DNA from: Nitrospira sp. UBA5699
GTDB taxonomy: Bacteria > Nitrospirota > Nitrospiria > Nitrospirales > Nitrospiraceae
Assembly (NCBI GenBank): GCA_002420105.1
Contig: DIHJ01000042.1
Span: forward strand, 1 to 47,402
Direction: 5' to 3'
DNA length: 47,402 nucleotides
The notes under the pieces were generated by a model. It ran no database searches, was not told where the DNA came from, and saw nothing but the letters and a program-made list of their open reading frames with translations. Made by a program: the position numbers and the translations under genes. Shown here piece after piece: positions 8,637 through 18,055 of the stretch. Each line of letters starts with the position of its first letter. Position 1 is the first letter of the stretch.

Positions 8637-10070
8637 ATGAGCGTGACGGGTTTCAGTGACAGAGAGAAAAAAACGGCGATTCGAGAGCGCTTCGATCGTC
8701 TCGCCGGAGACAGGGAGCATTGGCAGAGAAAGGGCAGTTATTACTACGAGGATCAGCGTCGGTATATACGCTTTCTGGTTCCCGAAGGACTTCGGGTCTT
8801 GGAAATCGGCTGCGGTCTCGGGGATTTGCTGGCGGCTGTGAGGCCTTTGCGAGGACTGGGGATCGATCTCAGCGAGATGATGGTGAAGGAGGCCTCCAAG
8901 CGACATCCGTCGCTGGAATTCCGTGTGGCCGACTGCGAGGCCCTCGACTTGGATGAGACGTTTGACGTCATCATTTTGTCCGACGTCATCGGACATCTGC
9001 TTGACGTGGAGACAGCTCTGCGGAGATTGCGCACCTGCTGCACGCCGAAAACGAGAATTGTGATCGCCTACTATAACTTCCTCTGGGAGCCGTTGCTTCG
9101 CCTGACGGAATGGTGGAACCTCAAAATGCCTCAGCAGCAGCAGAATTGGCTTGCCCCGCCGGATATTCACAATTTGCTCCGGCTTGCGGATTACGAAGTG
9201 GTGAAAACCGAGCGGCGCCTGTTGCTTCCCAAGTACGTACCGGTCGTCTCGGCGTTGCTTAATCGTTTCCTGGCCTTTCTGCCCGGGCTGAACCTGCTTT
9301 GTTTGAGTCAGTACATTGTGGCGCGGATGCGGGGACCGAGGGTGGTGAAGCAGTATTCGACGACGATCGTGATTCCCTGTCGAAACGAGCGAGGCAATAT
9401 CGAGCCCGCGATTCAGCGAATCCCTCCGTTCGGCGGGGCGCAAGAGATCATCTTTGTCGACGGCCACTCGACAGATGGAACGCCTGATGAAATCGAGCGT
9501 GTGCGCTCGGCTTATCCGGGGAAGGACATCAAATTCTTTGTGCAGGACGGTAAGGGGAAAGGGGATGCCGTCCGAAAGGGATTCGCCAACGCCTCGGGAG
9601 ACATCCTGATCATCCTGGACGCTGATCTCACGATGCCGCCGGAGGACCTGCCGAAGTTCTACGATGCGATCGCCAGCGACAAAGGAGAGTTCATCAATGG
9701 GAGTCGTCTGGTGTATCCGATGGAACAGGAGGCAATGAGGTTTCTGAATCTCCTGGGGAACAAATTCTTCAGCATGGCTTTTTCCTGGCTGCTCAATCAG
9801 CGCATCAAGGATACCTTGTGCGGGACCAAGGTGTTGTTTCGGGACGATTATGAGCGGATCGTTCAAAATCGATCCTACTTCGGAGACTTCGATCCCTTTG
9901 GAGACTTTGATCTCCTGTTCGGAGCCTCGAAGCTCAATCTGAAGATCGTGGAGGTGCCGATCCGCTATCAGGACCGGACGTACGGTACGACGAACATTCA
10001 TCGGTTCGCGCACGGGTGGCTGTTGCTGAAGATGACGGTTTACGGGTTTTTCCGGCTCAAGGCGGTGTGA
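8637..10070 (+). CDS. Fused SAM methyltransferase and family 2 glycosyltransferase
   Basis: A 477-residue two-domain protein. Residues 1-230 are a class I methyltransferase with motif I E-I-G-C-G-L-G at 56-62. Residues from about 240 are a GT-A fold family 2 glycosyltransferase resembling polyprenyl-phosphate mannosyl/glucosyl transferases (DPM1/DPG-like): it has I-P-C-R-N-E-R near 248, D-G-H-S-T-D-G near 275, and the metal-binding D-A-D at 328-330. The frame is continuous across the junction, so this looks like a genuine fusion. A DPM1-like enzyme would load a polyprenyl phosphate with sugar for the GT-C protein two genes downstream; this is inference. It overlaps the next gene by one base (TGATG). 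Confidence 0.8.
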   Translation: MSVTGFSDREKKTAIRERFDRLAGDREHWQRKGSYYYEDQRRYIRFLVPEGLRVLEIGCGLGDLLAAVRPLRGLGIDLSEMMVKEASKRHPSLEFRVADCEALDLDETFDVIILSDVIGHLLDVETALRRLRTCCTPKTRIVIAYYNFLWEPLLRLTEWWNLKMPQQQQNWLAPPDIHNLLRLADYEVVKTERRLLLPKYVPVVSALLNRFLAFLPGLNLLCLSQYIVARMRGPRVVKQYSTTIVIPCRNERGNIEPAIQRIPPFGGAQEIIFVDGHSTDGTPDEIERVRSAYPGKDIKFFVQDGKGKGDAVRKGFANASGDILIILDADLTMPPEDLPKFYDAIASDKGEFINGSRLVYPMEQEAMRFLNLLGNKFFSMAFSWLLNQRIKDTLCGTKVLFRDDYERIVQNRSYFGDFDPFGDFDLLFGASKLNLKIVEVPIRYQDRTYGTTNIHRFAHGWLLLKMTVYGFFRLKAV

Positions 10071-10795
10071 TGTCGGATGCCATCCTGCGGCAACACCATG
10101 CGGTTTGGGGGAATAAACCGATTCTCCGGCTGCTCTATACAGAGTGGTACCGGGAGATCGTTGCGTGGCTTCAGCCCGGACGAACGTTGGAAATCGGAGG
10201 TGGCACCGGAAATCTCAAGGAGTTCTACCCCGGTGTCATTTGCACGGACATAGTTCGACTCCCCTGGCTCAATGCGGTGGCTGATGCGCAGTTCTTGCCG
10301 TTTGCCGCTGAGAGCTTCACGAATATCGTCTTGTTCGACACCCTGCATCACATTGAGAATGTCCGTCTGTTTCTGGACGAAGCGTTGCGAACGCTTCGTC
10401 CTCGCGGCCGTTTGGTGATCATGGATCCATACATTTCCTGGCTCTCATGGCCCATCTACCAGTTTCTTCATCCGGAACCGGTGGATTTTGGTCAGGATCC
10501 GTTGCTACTGCGGGCGCCGAAAGAGGATCGCAAGCCGTTTGATGCGAATCAGGCCGTTTCGACGATTCTGTTCGAACGTTCGTACGGCAAATTCAGGACC
10601 CTCTATCCCCAGTTCGAGGTGCGGCTATGCAAACGCGTGGCGTTCTTTGCATATCCGTTAAGCGGGGGATTTGAGCATCCGTCTTTGATCCCGCTGAAAC
10701 TCGTACGTCCGGTGCTGACGCTCGAAAGAACGCTGGCTTTCCTCAGTCGGTTTCTGGCGTTCCGGATCATAGTGGCATTGGAGAAGCAAATGTGA
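10070..10795 (+). CDS. Class I SAM-dependent methyltransferase (Methyltransf_11-like)
   Basis: A 241-residue methyltransferase with motif I E-I-G-G-G-T-G at residues 41-47 and F-D-T-L-H-H-I-E near residue 85, typical of Methyltransf_11. The start is the ATG at 10070, whose first base is the last base of the upstream stop codon. An in-frame ATG at 10016 lies inside the fusion gene and is unlikely. The end overlaps the next gene as GTGA at 10792-10795. The acceptor is unknown. It is the second methyltransferase in a row, after the N-terminal half of the upstream fusion. Confidence 0.75.
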   Translation: MSDAILRQHHAVWGNKPILRLLYTEWYREIVAWLQPGRTLEIGGGTGNLKEFYPGVICTDIVRLPWLNAVADAQFLPFAAESFTNIVLFDTLHHIENVRLFLDEALRTLRPRGRLVIMDPYISWLSWPIYQFLHPEPVDFGQDPLLLRAPKEDRKPFDANQAVSTILFERSYGKFRTLYPQFEVRLCKRVAFFAYPLSGGFEHPSLIPLKLVRPVLTLERTLAFLSRFLAFRIIVALEKQM

Positions 10796-12747
10796 GCGTG
10801 TGTCGAGGGAGGAGCTTGTGTGGTGGATGGCTGTTAGTTTATTGCGGGGCGCTACTTGCGGGTTTCGCTCTGTTTCAATTTGTGCCCGCTCTCAAAGCGG
10901 CTCTTCATGAGCCTGCCATGGCAGGGGTGGATGAGCGCTTAACTAACATCAAAGCCGACCGGGCTTCTTGGCTGATTGAAGGGAAAGGGGGGCGATGGGG
11001 GCGGTACGGTTGGTACCTCGGTTCTCACGAAGAAGGTACCCTTCGCATCCGTCTTCCGGTTCAGGAATCCGGGACTCTCCAGATCCGTCTCTGGGCGTAC
11101 AATGCCGGAGCGCTATCGGCTAATGTTATTGACCGGCAACGAGTTTATCGTATGGCTGCCCGGCAACTCGGCGGCGACGTCATAACCCTGAACATCGATG
11201 GTCCCAGCACGTTGGTGGTTCAAGCCTCGAATGAGTCGCCTGAAGACCAACTGATTCTCGACCGGTTTGCGGCCTCGTGGTCTGATTCCCGCGACCACCT
11301 GCCTTCATTTTATCCCGTCATGGGTGCGTTGGGAGTTTGTCTCGCCGGATGGGGTTGGCTTGCTCGTACGCGCAATTCTCCAACGGCATGGCGGCTGTGG
11401 ATGGGATCCACGTTGATTTTCTTGGCCGTGACTGCTGGCTGGGCGCAGCGCTGGACATTACTTGAGATAGCACGCGGTCTTCCTGCGGACCCTGATGTGG
11501 TTCAATACCGTCTCTATGCGCAGAGCCTCCAGTGGTTTACCCCCGAACATGGTTTTTATTCCGGGACCTTCGCCGAACGTGAACCGGCGCACATAGCCGC
11601 AATCAATTTGTGGAGTCGGCTGTGGGGAGACACGATTCCCGCTATCAGGTGGTATTCGGTGGCTCAGTCGATCCTGCTCATCACGGTAACCGGATTCTTC
11701 GTGTGGGCAGTCAGTGGGAAATGGACTTTGGGGACAGTGGCTGCTTGGATTATGGCCTTGAATCCTGCATGGATTGAAGAGTCTGTAAGAGGCTTGCGAA
11801 TCGAGACCGAAGCCGCTCTATTTCTCCTTGTGCTGTCAGCGTGGTTGTGGAGCCGGGGATGGGTTGGAGCCGTCTTGCTTGGCGTGGCCACGGGGTTGTT
11901 GGCGCTGTTGCGCGCTCCCATGCTCGGCGTCGTGTTACCGCTTGCTTGGCTCTGCTGGCTCCTCAACATCTGGCGTGAAGGAAAGGGGGGCTGTTTGCTT
12001 CGTCCTTCTCATTGGGAGTGGCGACAGTTAAGCGCGGCCTCCATACTTGCCGTCATGATGTTTGTTCCTCACTTGTACGGCCTCTATAAGGTGCACGGTG
12101 ATTCTTCCTGGCCCTCGTATGGATATGCCCGCTGGAATGCGAACGTGGAGTTTCCTGAACGGATTGGAACGGAAGGGTTTCCATCGGCTGAGGAGTTCGC
12201 GAAGGATCCCTATGCCGGTCCTCACCTCACATATGGGGAGTATCTCTTTGGACTCCATTCCATTCCAGTCCTGGTGAAAGGGCAGGTTAAGGGGTGGTTG
12301 GAGTCTACAGTGTACATGAGCACATCACTCGCTCCGCATGTGAACGAGTATATCTTTCTGCTCCAGGCTAGCGGCGCAGGGGCCGTCTGGAGACAGGTGA
12401 CTATCTTGACGGTGCTCGCGGTTCTGTTATTGCTTTTGCTCACCCCGATTGGATGGATCGATCTCTGGCGCCATCCGCAGTACTGGTGGGTGCCTTTTTT
12501 GTCCGTTTGGGGGACATGGTATGCCGCATACTTATACAGCGTTCGTTTGGTCGAGCCATTCAGGCATACGGCCCATGTGTACCCACTCCTGCTTTTTTGT
12601 TTCTTATGGGGGAGCGTGAAGCTCTACCGGGGGGGCCAAGGGGGGCTTCTGAGCGGCGCGAGCTTGCCTTGGCGCTCGCGGGCACCAAAGCCGGTTTCCG
12701 GGAATGCCGTCAGAAATTGTGAATCAGAAACTTCCCGTTCCGAATGA
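10792..12747 (+). CDS. GT-C fold membrane glycosyltransferase (ArnT/PMT, GT39-like)
   Basis: A 651-residue integral membrane protein. One N-terminal membrane segment (about residues 8-28) is followed by an extracytoplasmic beta-rich domain of about 130 residues, then many membrane segments from about residue 175. The first large loop after re-entry holds an acidic D-P-D motif (A-D-P-D-V-V-Q-Y) and later R-E-P-A, a layout seen in GT39/GT83-type enzymes that use polyprenyl-phosphate sugars. Such enzymes add a sugar on the periplasmic side to lipid A, glycan or protein. The upstream DPM1-like domain could supply the donor. GTG start at 10792; the end overlaps the next gene by four bases (ATGA). 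Confidence 0.65.
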   Translation: MSVCRGRSLCGGWLLVYCGALLAGFALFQFVPALKAALHEPAMAGVDERLTNIKADRASWLIEGKGGRWGRYGWYLGSHEEGTLRIRLPVQESGTLQIRLWAYNAGALSANVIDRQRVYRMAARQLGGDVITLNIDGPSTLVVQASNESPEDQLILDRFAASWSDSRDHLPSFYPVMGALGVCLAGWGWLARTRNSPTAWRLWMGSTLIFLAVTAGWAQRWTLLEIARGLPADPDVVQYRLYAQSLQWFTPEHGFYSGTFAEREPAHIAAINLWSRLWGDTIPAIRWYSVAQSILLITVTGFFVWAVSGKWTLGTVAAWIMALNPAWIEESVRGLRIETEAALFLLVLSAWLWSRGWVGAVLLGVATGLLALLRAPMLGVVLPLAWLCWLLNIWREGKGGCLLRPSHWEWRQLSAASILAVMMFVPHLYGLYKVHGDSSWPSYGYARWNANVEFPERIGTEGFPSAEEFAKDPYAGPHLTYGEYLFGLHSIPVLVKGQVKGWLESTVYMSTSLAPHVNEYIFLLQASGAGAVWRQVTILTVLAVLLLLLLTPIGWIDLWRHPQYWWVPFLSVWGTWYAAYLYSVRLVEPFRHTAHVYPLLLFCFLWGSVKLYRGGQGGLLSGASLPWRSRAPKPVSGNAVRNCESETSRSE

Positions 12748-13880
12748 TCCAAGTCGTACACGTTATCTCCGATCTCGACGCCGGCGGAGCCGAAGTCATG
12801 TTGGCCAAGCTGGTCGGGAGAATGGATCGCAACAAGTTTTCCAACAGTGTTGTTTCATTGACCGATTGCGGACCGGTGGGGAAGCAGATCGAATCGCTTG
12901 GAGTGGCTGTGCACACTTTGGGAATGAAGCGGGGGCAACCTGGGGTTGGCGCCGTCTTTCGGCTGATCCGACTCTTGAGAACCCTCAAGCCGGCCATCGT
13001 GCAAAGCTGGCTCTATCATGCCGACATCCTGAGTACTGTGACGGCAAGGTTTTCTCGGTCGCCTATCCTGATCTGGAACGTCCGTTGTTCCGATATGGAT
13101 TTGAACAAATCCCCGCCGCTCACGCGATTGGTGCAACGGGTACTGGCATGGTGGTCTGCCGTGCCGGCGGCTGTGATCGTGAACAGCGAAGCCGGGAAAC
13201 GACAGCATGAGCGACTGGGGTATCAGCCTCGACGATGGGACGTCATTCCCAACGGGTTCGATACCCAGCGGTTCCGTCCGGATTCTAGTCTCCGTTTGGT
13301 CTGCCGGAAGGAGTGGCAGGTCGCCGATGATGCGGTCGTCGTCGCGCTCGTTGCACGGGTTGACCCGATGAAGGACCACGCGACATTTCTGAAGGCGGCT
13401 CAACAGATTGTCCGGGCTCGCGATAATGCCTATTTCATCCTTGTCGGCAGGGGGACGGAGACGTTGAGTTCGGATGTTGCTGCGAAAGGTTTGCGCGGCC
13501 GGGTTCGTCTCCTGGGCTATCGGGACGACGTTGAACATCTCCTTCCCGGCGCGGATGTGGCGTGTCTCAGTTCCGCATTCGGAGAGGGGTTCCCCAATGT
13601 GCTTGGAGAGGCGATGGCCTGTGGAATCCCCTGCGTCTCTACGGACGTGGGAGACGCGCGCAAAATTATCGGTGACACTGGCCGTATCGTCCCAGTATGC
13701 GATCCGACCGGACTTGCCAATGCGGTGATTGACCTGATCGACAGGGGGCGTGCTGAACGCGAAAGTTTGGGAAGTGCGGCGCGAGAGCGAATTGAGGCGG
13801 AATACTCACTTTCCGCAGTTGTCGACCGCTACTGCGCGCTCTACTCTGAGCTTGCCGGACTGTCTGCGCGCACTTCCTGA
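12744..13880 (+). CDS. Glycosyltransferase family 4
   Basis: A 378-residue GT-B glycosyltransferase. The N-terminus has the GT4 signature I-S-D-L-D-A-G-G-A-E at about residues 8-17. The C-terminal domain has V-A-R-V-D-P-M-K-D-H near 205 and the E-x7-E motif in E-G-F-P-N-V-L-G-E near 285, which contacts the nucleotide sugar. It has no membrane segment and should act at the cytoplasmic membrane face on undecaprenyl-linked intermediates. It is coupled to the GT-C gene by an ATGA overlap. Sugar specificity cannot be assigned. Confidence 0.85.
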   Translation: MIQVVHVISDLDAGGAEVMLAKLVGRMDRNKFSNSVVSLTDCGPVGKQIESLGVAVHTLGMKRGQPGVGAVFRLIRLLRTLKPAIVQSWLYHADILSTVTARFSRSPILIWNVRCSDMDLNKSPPLTRLVQRVLAWWSAVPAAVIVNSEAGKRQHERLGYQPRRWDVIPNGFDTQRFRPDSSLRLVCRKEWQVADDAVVVALVARVDPMKDHATFLKAAQQIVRARDNAYFILVGRGTETLSSDVAAKGLRGRVRLLGYRDDVEHLLPGADVACLSSAFGEGFPNVLGEAMACGIPCVSTDVGDARKIIGDTGRIVPVCDPTGLANAVIDLIDRGRAERESLGSAARERIEAEYSLSAVVDRYCALYSELAGLSARTS

Positions 13881-13936
13881 TCGGTCGAATCGATTGTGCC
13901 GGGCCGCTGAAGAGGCACCATGATTGATGCAAGGCT

Positions 13937-15943
13937 ATGTGCGGAATAGCGGGGCTCCTCGATCCGTCCCGGACCGAAACGGCTGCCACTGTCCAAAGGA
14001 TGGTAGCGGCTGTTCGGTATCGCGGGCCTGATGATTCCGGTGTCTGGACTGATGGGGCGGCGGGTGTTGGGCTTGGTCACGCGCGCCTTTCCATTCTTGA
14101 TCTCACTCCCGAAGGTCACCAGCCCATGGCCTCCGTCGGCGGTCGCTTCGTTCTCTCCTACAACGGGGAAATCTACAACTTTGCCGAACTGCGGTCCGAA
14201 CTGGAGGCGACAGGAGCAAGGTTTCGAGGTCACTCGGACACGGAGGTCATGCTGGCGGCATTCGACGCGTGGGGCATCGAGAAATCCGTCCAGCGATTCG
14301 TCGGAATGTTCGCCTTCGCCTTGTGGGACCGGGAAGCCGGGGCGCTTCACCTCGGGCGGGATCGTCTCGGGATCAAACCGCTCTATTACGGCTGGGCGGA
14401 CAAAACTTTCGTATTCGGTTCGGAATTGAAAGTCTTTGAGCAGGTTCCGGGATTCACGCGAACCATCAGCCGCGATTCCCTGACGGCCTTCATGCGGTAT
14501 GCCTATGTGCCGGAGCCCTGGTCCATTTATCAGGATGTCTACAAACTGCCGCCGGGCTGTCTCTTCTCGATCACGAATGGCCAGGCCCGCGACCGCCGGG
14601 GATTCAGCCCGGAACCGGAAAGCCCGGGAGCGACCCTGCGGCCGGTCCGTTACTGGTCGGCAAGGGACATCGTTGAATCCGGGGTGCGCTGCCCGTTCAC
14701 CGGAACGGAGGATGAAGCGGTCGAGCAGTTGGACCGGCTGCTGCGGGAAGCCGTCGGTCTGCGGATGGTGGCCGACGTCCCGCTCGGGGCCTTCCTGTCC
14801 GGAGGGGTGGACTCGTCCGTCGTCGTCGCGCTCATGCAGGCTCAGAGTACCAAGCGGGTCAAGACGTTCACCATCGGCTTTCACGAGCAAGACTATAACG
14901 AAGCGGTCTATGCGGCGGAGGTTGCCAGGCATCTCGGGACGGATCATACCGAGCTCTATGTCACACCGGCGGAGGCCATGGCCGTCATTCCCCGATTGCC
15001 GGCCATGTATGATGAGCCGTTTGCCGACTCGTCGCAGATTCCCACCTATCTGGTCTCTCAGCTCGCGCGCCGGCACGTGACCGTGGCGCTTTCCGGCGAC
15101 GGAGGAGACGAACTGTTTGCCGGGTACAATCGCTATTTTTGGGGGCGACAGCTGTGGAAGCGGGTGTCCTGGCTGCCGCAACCGGTCCGACGGGGAATGG
15201 CCAGAGGGATCCAATCCATTTCGCCGGAGGTCTTGGACAAGACGTCTCGGAAGCTGCAGGCTCTGCTGCCGGTGATGCCGAGTTTTGGAGACAAATTGCA
15301 CAAGCTGGCGGAAGTTCTGGGGATGAAGGACCCCGAGGAGATGTATCTGGGACTCGTGTCAACCTGGAGGGATCCCACCGGCGTCGTCATTGAGGGGAGA
15401 GAGCCGATGACGACGTTAAGGGATCGCCATCGGTGGGCCAACGTAAACAATTTCACATTACAAATGATGGCGCTCGATCTGGTCACCTATCTTCCCGACG
15501 ATATTCTGACCAAGGTGGATCGTGCGAGTATGGCGGTCAGCCTCGAAGCTCGGGTCCCGCTCATCGATCATCGCGTGGTCGAATTCGCCTGGCGGATCCC
15601 CCTGTCCATGAAGATCAGACAGGAGGGCGAAGGAAAATGGCTGTTGCGCCAGGTGCTCTTCCGATACGTCCCGAAACGGCTCATCGAACGGCCCAAGATG
15701 GGATTTGGAGTTCCGATTTCGCATTGGCTTCGCGGGCCGTTGCGCGACTGGGCGGAAGACCTGTTGGATGCGTCACGGCTGCGACGCGAGGGTTATTTTC
15801 ACCCCGAACCGATCCGGGTGAAGTGGACGGAACACCTCTCCGGAAGCCGGAATTGGCAATACCTCTTGTGGAACGTGCTGATGTTTCAAGCCTGGTTGAC
15901 TTCGCATGACCGACCGGCCGCGGCTGCTCTATCTCATCACTGA
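13937..15943 (+). CDS. asnB: AsnB-type glutamine-dependent amidotransferase (asparagine synthetase B family)
   Basis: A 668-residue protein. After the initiator Met, Cys2 of M-C-G-I-A-G is the catalytic nucleophile of the class II glutaminase domain (about residues 1-200). The ATP-pyrophosphatase motif S-G-G-V-D-S-S begins at residue 288 in the synthetase domain. The length is slightly above the usual 600-640. In polysaccharide clusters these enzymes often amidate uronic acids or other carboxyl groups (as proposed for WbpS) rather than make asparagine. The last 38 bases overlap the next gene, whose conserved N-terminus requires that start. Confidence 0.9.
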   Translation: MCGIAGLLDPSRTETAATVQRMVAAVRYRGPDDSGVWTDGAAGVGLGHARLSILDLTPEGHQPMASVGGRFVLSYNGEIYNFAELRSELEATGARFRGHSDTEVMLAAFDAWGIEKSVQRFVGMFAFALWDREAGALHLGRDRLGIKPLYYGWADKTFVFGSELKVFEQVPGFTRTISRDSLTAFMRYAYVPEPWSIYQDVYKLPPGCLFSITNGQARDRRGFSPEPESPGATLRPVRYWSARDIVESGVRCPFTGTEDEAVEQLDRLLREAVGLRMVADVPLGAFLSGGVDSSVVVALMQAQSTKRVKTFTIGFHEQDYNEAVYAAEVARHLGTDHTELYVTPAEAMAVIPRLPAMYDEPFADSSQIPTYLVSQLARRHVTVALSGDGGDELFAGYNRYFWGRQLWKRVSWLPQPVRRGMARGIQSISPEVLDKTSRKLQALLPVMPSFGDKLHKLAEVLGMKDPEEMYLGLVSTWRDPTGVVIEGREPMTTLRDRHRWANVNNFTLQMMALDLVTYLPDDILTKVDRASMAVSLEARVPLIDHRVVEFAWRIPLSMKIRQEGEGKWLLRQVLFRYVPKRLIERPKMGFGVPISHWLRGPLRDWAEDLLDASRLRREGYFHPEPIRVKWTEHLSGSRNWQYLLWNVLMFQAWLTSHDRPAAAALSHH

Positions 15944-17072
15944 GGATTGGTATTTCTGGTCTCATCGGCTCGACCTGGCTCGTCTCGCGGCACGGGCGGG
16001 ATTCGACGTCTCGATCGCGACGCGGGTGACCGACCATGGGGAGCGCATACGGCAGGAGGGATTCCGGCTTCTTCCCATCACATTGTCCCGCCGTTCCAGA
16101 AATCCGTTCAGTGAACTGGCTGCGGTGCGGGAGTTGGTCTTGTTGTATCGTCGGGAACGGCCGATGATCGTGCACCACGTGGCGCTGAAACCCATTCTGT
16201 ACGGATCGTTTGCCGCCTGGTGCTGCGGCGTCCCCGGTGTCGTGAATGCGTTTGCCGGCCTGGGATATGCCTTTACCGATCGGCATCGTCGGCGGAAGTT
16301 CCTTCGCGCCTGTCTTGGCCGCGCGCTCAGGGTCTTGTTGAAGTTGCGCCGATCCGTCGTCGTGTTTCAGAACAGCGACGATCGCGACGTCTTCGTGGAG
16401 GAGGGTATCGTGGCGCCGCCGCAGACCAGGATCATTGCCGGCTCCGGCGTCGACACGAAGGTGTTCGATGTTCGTCCGACGCCTTCAGACGCTCCGATTG
16501 TGATGCTGGCTTCCCGCATGTTGTGGGACAAGGGCGTGGGGGAGTTTGCCGAAGCCGTCCGACGCCTTCGGCGGGACGGCGTGCCGGCGCGATGTGTCCT
16601 GGTCGGAATGTGCGATGAGCATAATCCTGCGGCGATTCCTCAGGAACAGCTTCGGCGTTGGGTCGATGAAGGTCTTCTGGAATGGTGGGGCCATCGCGAT
16701 GATATGCCCGCGACGCTCGCGCGCGCCACAATGGTCGTGCTGCCCTCCTATCGGGAGGGCCTTCCGAAGGTACTGTTGGAAGCCGCTGCTTGCGGGAAAC
16801 CTCTGATTGCCGCGGATGTGCCGGGATGTCGGGACCTTGTGACCCATGAGGTGAACGGTTTCCTGGTTCCTCCGCGGGACTCCGCTGCATTGGCGGCGGC
16901 GATCACCACCTTGCTCCGTGATCCTTCGCTCGCCGCGAAGATGGGCCTGGCCGGCCGCGAAATGGTCGTTCGCCGCTTCTCGGTCGAGCGGATCGCAAGC
17001 CAGACCGTCGATCTCTACCGGGAACTTCTTGAAGGATCCGGTGGTCGAGCGCAGACCGCCAGATCGACATGA
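15906..17072 (+). CDS. Glycosyltransferase family 4
   Basis: A 388-residue GT-B enzyme beginning L-L-Y-L-I-T-E-D-W-Y-F at residue 7. The C-terminal domain has S-R-M-L-W-D-K-G near residue 203 and the E-x7-E motif in E-G-L-P-K-V-L-L-E near 284. Similar proteins occur next to WecA/WbpL-type transferases and add the second residue to the lipid carrier; that role here is inference. The start lies 38 bases inside asnB without a clear Shine-Dalgarno. The conserved strand begins only six residues in, so a later start is unlikely. The end overlaps the next gene as ATGA. Confidence 0.85.
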   Translation: MTDRPRLLYLITEDWYFWSHRLDLARLAARAGFDVSIATRVTDHGERIRQEGFRLLPITLSRRSRNPFSELAAVRELVLLYRRERPMIVHHVALKPILYGSFAAWCCGVPGVVNAFAGLGYAFTDRHRRRKFLRACLGRALRVLLKLRRSVVVFQNSDDRDVFVEEGIVAPPQTRIIAGSGVDTKVFDVRPTPSDAPIVMLASRMLWDKGVGEFAEAVRRLRRDGVPARCVLVGMCDEHNPAAIPQEQLRRWVDEGLLEWWGHRDDMPATLARATMVVLPSYREGLPKVLLEAAACGKPLIAADVPGCRDLVTHEVNGFLVPPRDSAALAAAITTLLRDPSLAAKMGLAGREMVVRRFSVERIASQTVDLYRELLEGSGGRAQTARST

Positions 17073-18055
17073 GCAGGGTATTGGTCACCGGCGCCGGAGG
17101 CTTTCTGGGCAGCGCCCTGGTAAACAATCTGCTTGAGGCGGGCTATGACGTCCGCGCGCTGATCAGAACCGGTTCGTCTTCATCGAAATGTCCGACGCGG
17201 GATGTGATCGTCGGCGACGTGCGTGACGCGAGGTGCGCGCAAACGGCCGCGGCGGGCTGTGACAGCGTGATTCATCTGGCGGGAAAGGCGCATGCTCTTG
17301 ACGATTCCCGCGTGAAGGAGGAGGAGTATCGATCCGTCAATGTCGATGGAACCAGACGATTGCTGGAGGGAGCCGCGGCCGGCGGCGTTCGAACGTTCGT
17401 CTTTGCCAGTTCGGTCAAGGTGTTCGGCGAACAGACTGCGGGCTGCGTCGATGAGAAGGCGCCTGCCGCTCCCCGGACTCCCTACGCGCGATCCAAGTGG
17501 GAGGCGGAACAGCTTGTCGCCTCCTATGCGAAGGAACAGGGGCTGGCCGCGGTGTCGTTCCGCCTTCCCCTGGTCTATGGCCCCACGCATAAGGGGAACC
17601 TTTTCCGCATGCTGTCGGCGATCGATCGGGGATGGTTTCCTCCGCTTCCCCGCCTCCCTGCGGTCAGAAGCATGCTCCACGTCGCAAATTTCGTGTCGGC
17701 GGTTCGGACCGCGTTGAATGCAAGGACATTTCTCCAGCCGGCCTACGTGGTTGCCGACGCCGAACCCTACTCGGTCTCTGAAATCTACGATCGCTTGCGG
17801 GAGGGCTTGGGCAAGCCGCCGCCTCGTGTGCGCCTGCCGCTCTGGACGCTGACCCTGGGCGCGCGCGCGGGGGATGTGCTGCAGGCGTTCCTGAGAACGC
17901 CGCTGCCGCTCTCTTCTTCGACCTTGGACAAGATGATCGGCGAGGCATGGTACAGCCCCGCCGCGCTCATTCGCGACACGGGGTATCGGCCGCTTCTGAC
18001 GTTCGAATCTGCGGTTCCGGAGATCATTGCCCATTACCGGAGCGCTCTCTCGTGA
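17069..18055 (+). CDS. SDR-family UDP-sugar 4-ketoreductase/epimerase (WbpK/WbpV-like)
   Basis: A 328-residue extended SDR enzyme. The NAD(P)-binding motif T-G-A-G-G-F-L-G lies at residues 7-14, and the catalytic pair is Tyr139 and Lys143 in Y-A-R-S-K. S-S-V-K-V-F-G upstream provides the serine region. In clusters with a WbpM-like dehydratase and a WbpL-like transferase, such enzymes (WbpK, WbpV) reduce UDP-4-keto-6-deoxy-GlcNAc to UDP-FucNAc or UDP-QuiNAc. Both partners are within 3.4 kb downstream. A simple 4-epimerase remains possible. It overlaps neighbours on both sides (ATGA, TGATG). Confidence 0.75.
   Translation: MSRVLVTGAGGFLGSALVNNLLEAGYDVRALIRTGSSSSKCPTRDVIVGDVRDARCAQTAAAGCDSVIHLAGKAHALDDSRVKEEEYRSVNVDGTRRLLEGAAAGGVRTFVFASSVKVFGEQTAGCVDEKAPAAPRTPYARSKWEAEQLVASYAKEQGLAAVSFRLPLVYGPTHKGNLFRMLSAIDRGWFPPLPRLPAVRSMLHVANFVSAVRTALNARTFLQPAYVVADAEPYSVSEIYDRLREGLGKPPPRVRLPLWTLTLGARAGDVLQAFLRTPLPLSSSTLDKMIGEAWYSPAALIRDTGYRPLLTFESAVPEIIAHYRSALS

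Noticed and set aside
8451..10013. Long open frame (520 codons) on the minus strand
   Set aside because: Shadow of the methyltransferase-GT2 fusion.
13841..15301. Long open frame (486 codons) on the minus strand
   Set aside because: Shadow of the AsnB-type gene.
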